Source: Cafeteria roenbergensis (lineage: Eukaryota; Sar; Bigyra; Bicosoecida; Cafeteriaceae). From it: a stretch of DNA of 64,000 bases. How positions within the stretch are numbered: position 1 is the stretch's first letter; every line of letters begins with the position of its first letter. Position numbers and translations under genes: made by a program. The notes under the pieces were generated by a model. That model was given only the letters and a program-made list of their open reading frames with translations, made no database searches and was not told the DNA's origin. The stretch is taken from NCBI GenBank assembly GCA_008330645.1, contig VLTN01000002.1, positions 806,001-870,000 of the forward strand, written 5' to 3'. Positions 9,866 to 22,010 of the stretch are shown piece by piece.

Positions 9866-12206
9866 CTATGCGCGCCAGCCCATCGCCTTGAGGCTGTCCC
9901 CAACAAGGTACAGCGAGCCCGACACCATCACGTGCACGGGGCCGTCGTTGTCAGGGCGTGCAGAGGCTGCGACGCCAAGGGCTGCGCTCACGGAGGCGGC
10001 GCGCACCGGTGCGCAACGCGCCCCCTCGGCAACCGCTCCAGCCGCCCGGCGTGCCGCCTCCAGGCGCGGGTCGGAGCCAACCGCGGTCCACAGCTCCGCC
10101 AGCGTCGTGGCCCACGCCTCCCCTGCCGCGGCCTTGGAGGCGTGCGGCGAGTCCGCCCAGGAACCGCTGGTCGCATGCGCTCCCGCCTCGCTGGTGGCCC
10201 GAGACGGCCCAGCCCCGCTGCACCCAGCCGGGCCGGCCGCTGCCGCCGTGGCCAGCGCATCGCCACTGGCCCTGGCGGCCTCCGCTTCCCTCTCAAAAAA
10301 GCGATCGACCAGCAGGGCGGCGGACGGCGCGGCGTGCCTGGAAGGACGAACTGAATCCATCGGGCACAACACAACCGCTTCCCACGGCACTGCCAGCAGC
10401 GGGAGCATCAGCTGGACAGCGTCCTTCTCCTGCCCGCACGAGAACACCAGCACGCGTGCTCGCGGGGGTCTGGTCGACGGAGCGGCAGCCGCCGACGCCT
10501 CGACGAACCACTCGGCCGCTTCGCGCATGGAAGCCACCGTGTGGGCCCCGTCCATGAAGGCCACGACGTCGCCGGAGGACGCGTCGCACGCGCTGACGCC
10601 CGGCAGGATCGCCAGCCTGCAACTCGCCGAATCGGCGTCGGAGCTGGCGGGCCTGGCGACCACCGTGTGGGCCCTTCCCGGCCAGTGGGCGGAGGCCAGG
10701 CCGTCCGCGAGAGCCGCCTCAAGCGGCGGGGCCGGGCACCTCGGCGCAGAGAGCAGAGCCTCCGCGTCGCTCTGCGCACCGCTGGGCCCCACAGCGGCCG
10801 CTGTCGCTGCCGCTGCAGCGGCCGTCACAGCCACCACTCGAGCGACCTCCTCCGGCCCGGCCGGAACCCAGGCGCTGGCCATGCTTGCGGGAACGCACGT
10901 GTCCTCGGCCCTGGCGCGTCCAGTTCGCACCAGGAAGGTCTCCGCCAGCGCAATGGCTAGAGAGGCATTTTCGCGCTGAAACCTGCCTGCTGGCCCGATC
11001 GCGAGGCCCGCTCCGCCTCCAGCGTGAGCCGATGGGGACGAGGGCCCACGGCCGCGGGCGAGCTGGTCGGCGGGGCTGACTACGGCGAGGGGTGCACCGA
11101 CTGCGCCGGCTTGGCGAGCCAGCACGACAGCGCCTTCCGAGCTCTGCTGGACCGTCCACGCCGGGCAAGCACGCTTCAGGATGCCGGCCTTCTGCGCGTG
11201 AGAGGCCGGGGCAGCGGTTGCAGGGACGGGAAGCAACACAAGGGGAAGGAGGGGGGGTAGGGTTGCGACTGAGGGCGCATCCGGCGCCGCGCTGCGGGCG
11301 CGTCACAAGGGGCGCGCGAGCGAGCAGACCCTGCCGGCAGCGGCGGGCGCATGGGGCCAGAGCAGGAGGCTGGGTCTTCGCTGGCCGTCCTGGCTCACCT
11401 CTGCGGCGATGGCGGCCATTGTTCCCCCCAGCACCTCCACGTGGTCGTAGTCGAGCCGCGTGATGCCGCACGCCACGGGGCGGGGCACCACGTTCGTGGC
11501 ATCAAGGCGGCCGCCCAGGCCCACCTCCAGCACGAGCACGTCAACCTTCTCGCGCGAAAAGGCGGCCAGCGCCAGCAGAGTGAGGAGGTGAAAGAAGCCC
11601 GGCACGGGCGGCACGTCGGCGTCGTCCTCCTCGTCGCGCTCCGCGGGCGCGGCAGCGTGAAGGCCGTCCCAGACATGCCAAAAGTGCCCCAAGAAGGCAT
11701 GCTCCGCCATGGGCCGCCCGTTCAGCCGGAAGCGCTCCCGGAACGAGACCAGGTGGGGCGAAGTGAACATTCCTGCGGGCGCGCAGGCGGGCATGACCGG
11801 GGCGACGGGATTGGACCGCTGGCCAGCTCGCGCACCCAGGCATCAAGAGTCAGCTCGACCGGCCCGCGCCCTGCCTTTCCAGCCCCCGGGCGCAGAACGC
11901 GAGGCGCAGAACGCTCCTTTGCGGCCCCTGGCGTGCTCGTGCCTCACCCGTGCGCAGGCCTGCAGAGCGCAACATTGCTTCGACCATGCAAGCGGTGGAG
12001 CCCTTGCCCTTGGTCCCCGCGATGTGCACCACAGGCAGCCGCAGCAGGTCGTCGACCAGCCCCATGCGCCGAATGTACACAAGCATGAGCTCCACAACCC
12101 GCCCGCGGCGCTTTGCGGCCGCGTCCAGCGCAGCACCGGAGGAAATGCTGGACCACAGCGCGCGCTCGGCCGCGCTGTACGAGCGGTCGGCGCAGCCTGC
12201 CGCCAT
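9866..12206 (-). CDS. FPGS: Folylpolyglutamate synthase (EC 6.3.2.17)
   Basis: Exons 12206-11948, 11772-11399 and 11191-9866 (minus) give about 652 residues. It adds glutamates to folates so that they stay in the cell. Exon 1 holds the P-loop VVHIAGTKGKGSTACMVEA (residues 60-78) and ends in LRTG; exon 2 continues MFTSPHLVSFRERFRLNGR and has VDVLVLEVGLGGRLDATN; exon 3 opens KAGILKR, then RENASLAIALAETF, the Mur-ligase motif FMDGAHTVASM, VLVFSCGQEKD and the C-terminal VSGSLYLVGDSLKAM. Introns are 175 and 207 bases with GTGAG donors. An open frame runs past the chosen ATG to 12476 but would overlap the divergent acetyl-CoA synthetase coding exon, so 12206 is preferred; a mitochondrial form with an upstream start is possible. 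Confidence 0.92.
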
Positions 12207-12369
12207 GGCCCACTCCAGCGGCCGGCGACGTGCCGCAGACCCCGCCAACCGCGCGTGGCCTGCCGTGCGGGCGGCAGAGCCCGCCAGCTCAAGCAGCAGC
12301 GGGGGTGGGGCAATCTTTGAGAGCTGCAACAATAATGCGATCCGGTCGGCGCCACACGCGGAAGGCCCG
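12207..12369. promoter_or_regulatory. Bidirectional promoter region, FPGS / acetyl-CoA synthetase
   Basis: Just 163 bp lie between the two divergent ATGs. No clear TATA or other known box is seen. Confidence 0.35.
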
Positions 12370-15205
12370 ATGGCCGACGCAGGCTCCAGCGCCAAGCGCG
12401 CCAAGCTGGCCGTCGACGAGCGCGACGAGGTTGCCACCGTCGACGTTATTGCCCGAGTCAAGTCGGGCGCCAACATCAGCGGGCTCGATGCCTATCGCGC
12501 GCTGTACGATTCGAGCCTGAAGGACTCGGACGAGTTCTGGCGCGAGCACGCCACGCGCTTCGTCTCGTGGGCACGCACATTCGACGAGGTGTGTGGGGGG
12601 ACTTTTGCAGACGGAGACGTGCGCTGGTTTGCGGGTGAGCCCCGGGCGACGCAGCAGCTCCGGGCTCGACGGGGGTCCGGAGCTCGAGCCAATGCGCGCG
12701 CTCCCTCGCCTGGCCGGACCCCGAGGGCGGGCGGTGCTGCCTCCTCGAGAACGGCGCGGGCTGCGGGCGCGCTGGGCAATGTGGGCCGCGCAGCCGCAGG
12801 CTGAACGGCAAGAGGAGTGCAGCGTTCGACAGCAATTGGCAAGCGGTTGACGCTCTCGCCCTGCGACAGTTGCTGTGCTAGCCACCGCTGCCCTCCCACC
12901 CGTGCCCGCGCAGGAGGCAAACTCAACGTGTGCTACAACTGCGTGGACCGGCACATCCCGACCAAGGGCGACGAGGTGGCCATCGTGCACGAAGGCGACG
13001 AGGTGAGGGAGGGCTGTCGTCTCACGCCTGCGCGCTCGGGCAACAGTTGCGCGCAACGCAACGCCCCCGGCCGTGCCAGAGGCGCAACGGATCCACAGAG
13101 GCCTGCGGCGCAGCTTGCGGATCCGGGCCTGCCCTCCCCGCCCGCCGGAGAGCGGCCGGTGCTGCTGGCCCTGGCTGCGCGGCGCGCTCGGCGCACGTCC
13201 GCCGGAAAGCGCTCTCTGGCTCCAAGAGTGTTGCCATTCGGTAGAGTGTGCCCCGCACCCTTCCCCCTCCCCGCGCTCTCCAGTCATCTTCGCGCCGCCC
13301 CCGCCGTTCCCACCGCAGGTTGGATCTGTGACAACCTACACCTACAAGGACGTTCAGCGCGAGGTGTCCAGGATCGCCAACGTTCTCAAGAGCTTCGGGG
13401 TCCGCAAGGGCGACAATGTCGCAGTGTGAGCAGCAGTAGCGCGGGCCGCCGGCGCCCGCTGCCGCTGCCTCCCTTCGCCCACAGCGGTCGCTGCTGCACC
13501 GCGCGCTCGAGTCGACCGCCCTCGCGCGCTGGACTCGCCCCGTTGATCCTGCCCCCGCAGCTACATGCCCATGATGGCAGAGCTCGCGTTCGTCATGCTT
13601 GCCTGCGCCCGCATCGGCGCCGTGCACTCCGTGGTGTTCGCCGGCTTCAGCTCCGAGAGCCTGCGCGACCGGATCAACGACGCCCGCTGCAAGGTGGTGG
13701 TCACCGCCGACGAGGGTCGTCGCGGCGGACGCACCATCCCTCTCAAGCACACCGTCGACATGGCCGTGGCGATGTGCCCCACCGTGGAGGCGGTGCTCGT
13801 GTACGAGCGCACTCACGCGGACATCAAGTACTCCTCCAAGGACCACAAGCTGACGCCGCTCCTTGAGGCCGCGCGCCCCTTCTGCCCCTGCGAGGAGATG
13901 GACGCCGAGGACCCCCTCTTCCTCCTCTACACGTCGGGCTCAACCGGCAAGCCCAAGGGGCTGCTTCACACAACCGGCGGCTACCTCGTCTACGCGGCCA
14001 TCACGCACTACTTCACCTTTGACTACCGCCCGGGAGACGTTTACGCGTGCGTTGCGGACTGCGGGTGGATCACGGGCCACTCGTACATCGTGTACGGCCC
14101 GCTGTGCAACGGCGCCACCACCCTCATGTTCGAGTCCACCCCGCTCTACCCCGACCACACCCGCTACTGGGACCTCATCCAGCGCCACCGAATTACCCAG
14201 TTCTACACCGCCCCCACGGCCATCCGCAGCCTCATGCGCTTCAGCAACGACGCCATGGCCAAGTTCGACCTCACCTCCCTCCGCGTGCTGGGCACCGTCG
14301 GCGAGCCCATCAACCCCGAGGCCTGGCGCTGGTACTACGACTTCGTGGGCAAGCGCAGCTGCTCCATCGTGGACACGTACTGGCAGACGGAGACCGGCGG
14401 GCACGTCGTCTCTCCGCTCCCAGGCTGCACCCCGCTCAAGCCCGGCAGCGCCACGCTGCCCTTCTTCGGCGTGGAGACGGCCCTCATGGACGGCGACGGC
14501 GCGGAGATCACCGGCAACAGCGTGAGCGGCGTGCTCTGCATCAAGCGCCCTTGGCCCGGCATGGCCCGCACGATCAACGGAGACCACGCTCGCTTCATGG
14601 TCACCTACTTCGGCGCCTACCCCGGCTACTACTTCACAGGAGACGGCGCCTTCCGCGACAAGGACGGCTACATCTGGATCACGGGCCGAGTGGACGACGT
14701 CCTCAACGTCAGCGGCCACCGCCTCGGCAGCGCTGAGATCGAGTCCGCGCTGATCGAGCACGAGTTCGTTGCGGAGTCGGCCGTCATCGGCTGCCCCCAC
14801 GACACCAAGGGCCAGGGAATCTGCTGCTACGTTGTGCTCACCGCAGACGCTGTCGAGTCCTCGGACCTGCTGGCAGAGCTGCGCCTGCAAGTGCGGACAA
14901 CCATCGGGCCCTTCGCCACCCCCGACTACATCATTGCCACCCCGGGGCTCCCCAAGACCCGGTCGGGCAAGATCATGCGCCGCGTGCTCCGCAAGATCAT
15001 CGCGCAAGAGACGGACTCCCTTGGCGACGTGTCCACGCTTGCGGACCCCTCCGTCGTCGACATCCTCATCGAGAAGGCGAACGAAGCCATTGCCGCAAAG
15101 CAGGCCAAGGCGGCCGGGGCTGCCGCCGCGGCAGCTGCGCGCAGCTCCTCCTCCAAGACCGCGGCAGCTGCTGCTGCTGCTGCTGCTGCTGCTTCCAGGG
15201 CCTGA
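12370..15205 (+). CDS. ACS: Acetyl-CoA synthetase (EC 6.2.1.1)
   Basis: Four exons (12370-12634, 12914-13002, 13319-13425, 13561-15205) give about 701 residues, close to the family norm. It makes acetyl-CoA from acetate, CoA and ATP through acetyl-AMP. Splicing restores [17 protein letters not shown] at junction 1 and [16 protein letters not shown] at junction 3. Other motifs: the AMP-binding loop [83 protein letters not shown], and the C-terminal [10 protein letters not shown] whose Lys is the acetylation switch in homologues. The protein ends in an Ala-rich tail coded by a GCT run near 15165-15195. All three introns are in the first third; donors are GTGAG. No organelle signal is obvious, so a cytosolic or nuclear form is likely. 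Confidence 0.95.
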
Positions 15206-15497
15206 AGGTGGCAAGCTGTGAGCCCGTGCGGTGCATTGGGGTGCAGGCCTCTCTGCGGCCTGGTCCAGCCGTCGCGGCCGTCGGCCGGCACTAGCGCCGC
15301 CCCGCCCGTCGTTTGGTGTGCATATGCGCGCGCACGCGTGTGTGTATGTGGTTTCTGCGTGCGTTCGTGGCGCAGCATCCCCGAATCCGCTGCCTGCCGT
15401 CGCCATCGCCAGGACAGCTCTGCCGCGAACGCAACAACCGCCGCGGACCACGCACGGCGCCGCACCCCCGTCCCGCAATCGCGATCAAGAGGAACGC

Positions 15498-17383
15498 ATG
15501 GCTGCTGCTGCCGCCCCTGCCGGAGGTGAGCAGCCGACTCTGTTGTTTCATGTCGCCCCGGTCGCCCCCGGGCTGCGCATTCGAGCTGCAGGCGACGCGA
15601 AGAACACACCTCGGCGGCGAGCCTCGGACGCCCGGCGGCCAGGCAAGGCACGCGCCCAACCGCCCCTGCTGGGCCGCCCAGACCGGCGCCCGCGCCTTTG
15701 CAGCTCGGATCGGGACGGGGCGACTGGGGTGGGCTTGCGCGCACGCTTGGCGCAGCGCCGCCAGCGCGAGCAGCACTTGCTGTCGGTCACCAGGCAGCTC
15801 GCGCCGCGCTCCTTTGCGCCTCGCAGATGCCCCGTGGGTCGTTGCCGCGTCTGAGACGGCCAACCGCACCATGAACCCCATCCGCGCCATTGTGGACACC
15901 ATCAAGTTCCCCGAGGACAAGACGAAGGAGGTGATTCCGCTGTCGCTGGGCGATCCGACTGTGTTCGGCAACTTCAAGACGCCGGAGCTGTTCGTCAAGG
16001 CGATCAAGGACAACCTGGATGCCCTGTCCTGCAACGGGTACGTGCACTCTGCAGGCACCGTGGCGGCGCGCAAGGCCATCGCTCAGAGGTACTCGAGCGA
16101 GGCTGCGCCACTGACCTCCGACGACGTCGTCATTGCCAGCGGCTGCTCCGGCGCGCTCGACCTTGCCATCACTGTCCTGTGCAACCCGGGCTCCAACATT
16201 GTCATCCCGAAGCCTGCCTTTGCGCTCTACGAGACGCTGGCCGTGAGCAAGGGATGCGAGGCCAAGTTCTACCCGCTGCTGCCTGAGAAGAGCTGGGAGG
16301 CGGACCTGGAGGCCTTGGAGGCGTGCATTGACAGCAAGACTGCGGCCATCGTTGTGACTAACCCCTCCAACCCGTGCGGCTCCGTCTACACCAAGGAGCA
16401 CCTCTGCGCGATCCTGGCCGTCGCCGAGCGCCACCGCGTCCCCATCATCGCGGACGAGATCTACGGCAACATGGTCTTTTCAGGAAGCACCTTCCACGCC
16501 ATGGCTGACCTCACCGACACCGTTCCTATCCTCTCCACGGGCGGCATCGCCAAGGAGTTCCTCGTGCCGGGGTGAGCCAGGCGCAGGTCTCGCAACGCGA
16601 CCTGGCGCGCCCCTCGCTTCCGCCGCGCTGCTGTCTGCGCCGCGCGCGCCCCGCAAGCCCCCCCCCCCTCCCTCAAGTCGCGTCCGCCCTGCCTGTCTCT
16701 GACTGCCTGCTCTCGCGAATCGGCTTCCGCTCGCCACCTCCGCAGCTGGCGCGTGGGATGGGTGCTGGTGCACGACAAGAAGGGCGCCTTTGCCGCCATC
16801 CGCGACGGCCTCTTCAAGCTCTCCCAGCTCACCCTCGGCGCCAACGCCATCGTCCAGTCGGCGCTCCCTGCCATCCTGGCCCCCGAGCCCGGGTCCGCGG
16901 ACGCCGCCGCTCTTGAGAAGTTCCACACCGAGACTGTTGCCCAGCTGGAGGAGAACGCGGCCTTCACCGTCGAGCGCATGACTGGCGTTCCGGGCCTGCG
17001 CGTGGTCGAGCCGCAGGGCGCCATGTACGTCATGATCGGCATCGACACGGCTGCGTTCAAGGACATCGCGGACGACGTCGATTTCACGCAGAAGCTGCTG
17101 ACGGAGGAGAGCGTGTTCATGCTGCCCGGCCAGGCATTCCGCATGCCGATGTTTGCCCGCATCGTCTTCTCGGTGAGCGCACTGCGGCTCTCTCGTTGGC
17201 CGCGCCTCATCGCGCTGCCGCCTCGGGGCTGCTTGCGCGCCGTTGTTGCCGCGCGCTTTGCCGCACCAACTCTTGTCGCTGCGCCCTTCCTAGCTGGCTG
17301 GCTTGCCGTCGCAGGCTCCCAAGGCCAAGCTGGCCGAGGCCTACGACCGGATCATCGACTTTTGCAAGCGCCACGCGGCCTGA
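15498..17383 (+). CDS. TAT: Tyrosine aminotransferase-like PLP enzyme (class I)
   Basis: Exons 15498-15525, 15827-16571, 16746-17172 and 17315-17383 give about 422 residues. Exon 1 codes only nine residues; it joins to DAPWVVAASETANRTMNPI, the normal family start. Markers: LSLGDPTVFGN, NGYVHSAGTVAARKAIA, SGCSGALDLAI, VTNPSNPCGSVY, IADEIYGNMVF, and GGIAKEFLVPG with the PLP-binding Lys at about residue 252. The last is followed across an intron by WRVGWVLVHD. Exon 4 codes the short end APKAKLAEAYDRIIDFCKRH. The closest family is tyrosine aminotransferase, which moves the amino group of tyrosine to 2-oxoglutarate; related enzymes use other aromatic or aliphatic amino acids, so the substrate is inferred. 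It starts 292 bp after acetyl-CoA synthetase on the same strand. Confidence 0.9.
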
Positions 17384-17959
17384 AGAGCCGCTGGTGCCGC
17401 GCTGCCGCCGTCATCGTGGGGCGCATTCGAATGGGGAAGTGGCGTGCAGTGTGCAAGAAGCAGCGTTGTGTTTCGCTGCGCCTTGCGGGGTCGCTATCAA
17501 CGACGACTGCTCGCCCAAGGGCGCGCCGTGCTCGTGCATCACATACACGGGATTGAAGGCAAGGGCGTTGGTCAATCACGCAAATTGGGAAACAGGCCGC
17601 TCGTCGTGGCTTCAGCGCCACCCGGTCAAAGACACGCTGAGCTCTTCACGCCAACACCGAGACTCAGCGCCGGGCTCCATCGGAACGGCAGCGCAATTCG
17701 CTGTCCGCACGAGAAGTCGAGAGCCCCCAATGCGGGGGCGAGCAACTGCGGCCACGGGCCTCTCCCAGAGCGGCCGTTGAGCCAGGTCGCAAGGGAAGGC
17801 GGACGTGCCGCATCATTCCGAGAGGAGGACGAAGTGGAGAGCAAAGCCGCTGGTGCTCCACACTCAGGGCGCCCTGGACGCATGGGCCGAGCGACCCCTC
17901 CCTCCCCAGCACACACACACGCACTCACACCGGTGATGCCCGGCTTGTGCGGTTTCAAT
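17384..17959. other. Intergenic, 3' to 3'
   Basis: Gap between the convergent aminotransferase and PP1 genes. A short CA-rich run sits near 17911-17930. No gene or RNA is recognised. Confidence 0.5.
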
Positions 17960-19434
17960 TCACCTACCACGGCCGCGGCCGCGGCCGCCACCAGTGCTGG
18001 GAGGCGTGTGCGGCCTGGAAGACCCGGCGCCGACGGCGCTGCCGTAGGCAAATCGCTGCTTGGAGTCGGCAGGCTTGAGGATCTGGAACGAGCACATGAG
18101 GGTATCGTCGACGCTCATCATCGCGCCGGCGTTGTCGAACTCGCCGCAGTAGTTGGGGGCCGAGAAGATGGTCACCAGCTGGCGCTTTGCGAAGAACTCG
18201 TAGCCATCCTCCACCACCTGGTGAGCACGGCAGATGAGGTCAAGGTCGTGGCGCTTGAGGAAAGACGACACGACATCGGCGCCAAAGGTGAACGACACGC
18301 CGCGGTCGTTCTCGCCCCAGCCGACGATGTCCTTGTCGGGGTCCGACCACAGCAGGTCGCAAAGCAGCCCGGTGTCGGGGATGTCTGTGGGCCGCATGAT
18401 CTTGCGGATCTGGTCCATGGAGGCCAGCTCGGGGCTGAGGCCGCCGTGCATGCAGAAGATCTTCTCGTCCACGATGGCTGCCACCGGGAGGCAGTTGAAG
18501 CAGTCCGTGAAAGTCTTCCAAAGCTTGATGTTGTGCCTGCGCTTGCACTCGTCGTAAAAGCCGTAGATGCGGTTGATGCTGGAGCACTCGTGGTTGCCGC
18601 GCAGAATGAAGAAGTTCTCGGGGTACTTGATCTTGTACGCGAGCAGCAGGCAGATGGTCTCCAGACTCTGCTTTCCGCGGTCGACGTAGTCGCCGAGGAA
18701 CAGGTAGTTCGCGTCGGGGGGGAAGCCGCCGTACTCGAAGAGGCGGAGCAGGTCGTAGTACTGGCCGTGCACATCGCCGCAAATCTTGATGGGGGCCTCA
18801 AGCTCGAGGAGCATGGGCTGCGAAAGGAACACCTCGCGGGACTGGACGCAAAGCTGGCGGATCTCCCCATCAGTGCTGCGAGCAGGCGGGAGCGCAAAAT
18901 CAGCAGAGAGAGTCAAGTGTCAAGTGGCGATTGGCTCGCAAGCGAGGAACTTCGCCGAAGCGCGCAGCGGGGCCGCGCTGCAGGGCACGGTCGCTGCCGG
19001 GGCAGGCCAGCAGCTGGCGCCAACGGCGCCGGACCGCTCGGCGGCCGCCGTGGCGGGTGGGGAGCGCCGGTGCGCTGACCGCTGGACGCACGAAGGGCGG
19101 TTCAGCGGGCCTTCAAAAAACGCCTCGCAAACCAAGCCAAACCCAGGGGAGAAATGGCCGAGGCGGACTCAACACGCCGGACCGGGCCGCCCCGCCCGCG
19201 AGGCTCGGGCCTGGAGAAGGCCTTGCCGCTCCCCTTCGTGCGGGCCAGTGCGGCGCACCGGCGAAGCCGCCTGGAGCGGCCCGGGCGCAAGGGCAGCCGC
19301 CCGCGCGCCCATCACACGGCGGGGGCTCACAGCGACACGTTCCGCCCGGGGCGCGAGCCGCGGACGCTCAGGAGCTTGTCGATGATCTTGTTGACATCAA
19401 AGTCGCCGGAACCAGTTCCGGAGGCGGCCGCCAT
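17960..19434 (-). CDS. PP1: Serine/threonine protein phosphatase PP1 catalytic subunit
   Basis: Exons 19434-19331 and 18875-17960 (minus) give about 339 residues, near the usual 330. Exon 1 codes the N-terminal helix [20 protein letters not shown]; the 455-base intron (GTGAGC to CTCGCAG) splits a Leu codon. Exon 2 carries the metal and phosphate motifs [81 protein letters not shown] and [19 protein letters not shown]. The core is very close to animal and plant PP1. The C-tail keeps a SRPHTPPS segment like the TPP site that cyclin-dependent kinases phosphorylate in PP1, then a Gly/Arg run. PP1 acts in cell-cycle exit, glycogen control and flagellar motility through many regulatory subunits. 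Confidence 0.96.
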
Positions 19435-19976
19435 GACCTGCAGCCACGGGAGCGAGTGCGGCTCCCAAAGCTGCAGCAGGGGAGAAAAGGAGCGCGCTTC
19501 GGCAGAGCCCGCCCGCTTGCGTTTTGCAATGGGCCCGTGGCCGCGCTCCACGCCCGGCTTGCGACCCCGCCAGGAGCGTGGCGACGCCTCTCGGGGACAT
19601 GCTTGTGCTGCGGCTTCCTTTCTGCCCGGGCGAGTCAGAGGACGAGCGTGTGAGGGGGGCGGAGAGCCAGCAGCCGAGGCAGCGCGACACCTCAACCTCT
19701 GCTCCTGGTCGCGCCTGCATCCTGGCCACAAGCTGCACAACGGAGCAGCGTGCATTTCGGGGCGTACGAGGCGGTGCGTGTGGCCAGCGCGCGGACGATG
19801 GAAAGGGGCACAGCGGGCGGTTGACTGCGCAAGCGGCTTTGGCTCCGCTCGAGAGCTGAACACACGAACAAGCAAGGACAGGGCCGATGGCAACGATGAA
19901 ACACGCAGCGAAGCGGCGTGGCACACGGAAAGTGGGGAGTGGGGGGAGAGAGCGGCCAGGTATGGCCACAACGCGC
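19435..19976. other. Intergenic, PRMT1 3' end to PP1 5' end
   Basis: Both flanking genes are on the minus strand. The stretch should hold the PRMT1 3' UTR and the PP1 promoter. No gene, RNA or clear motif is seen. Confidence 0.45.
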
Positions 19977-21566
<1,590 letters not shown>

Positions 21567-22010
21567 GTTTCGGAGCCTTGCGGAAACGGGAGGTGGCGCA
21601 AGTCCACCCTTCACACGAAGCGCCACATCCCGGCAGAGCCGTGTCGGCCGCGAACGAGCAAGCACGCGAAAGCTCCACCGACGGCAACTGACGCCCACGA
21701 GCCATCGCGCGGGATTCGGCGCAGATGCCAGCGCGCGCAACAGCTGTTTTCGCCCCGAGTTTGCCTCCACCTCGGCAGCGAAGGGGTCGCGAGCTGCTGC
21801 TGGTCGGGGGCAAAAGCGGCCGACAACGTCGCGCTTAGTCGTCTCAAAAAGCGGGGCACACGCTGGCGCTGAGCAAGTGCTCAGCGCGCACACAGGCAGC
21901 AGGGCATAGCGATTGCGACAAGGAAGAAACAGCACAAGTAGGCGAGAGCCCGCACCCGGCGCAAACTCGATTCGGGCTCAGGGCTGGCGATTCGGCCAGG
22001 CGCGCAGCAC
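21567..22010. other. Intergenic, CFP1-like 3' end to PRMT1 5' end
   Basis: Same-strand gap, with the end of the giant gene on one side and the PRMT1 promoter on the other. Composition is slightly lower in GC than the coding DNA. Nothing recognisable inside. Confidence 0.45.

Noticed and set aside
13940-15478. A 512-codon minus-strand frame
   Set aside because: Antisense shadow of the acetyl-CoA synthetase last exon.
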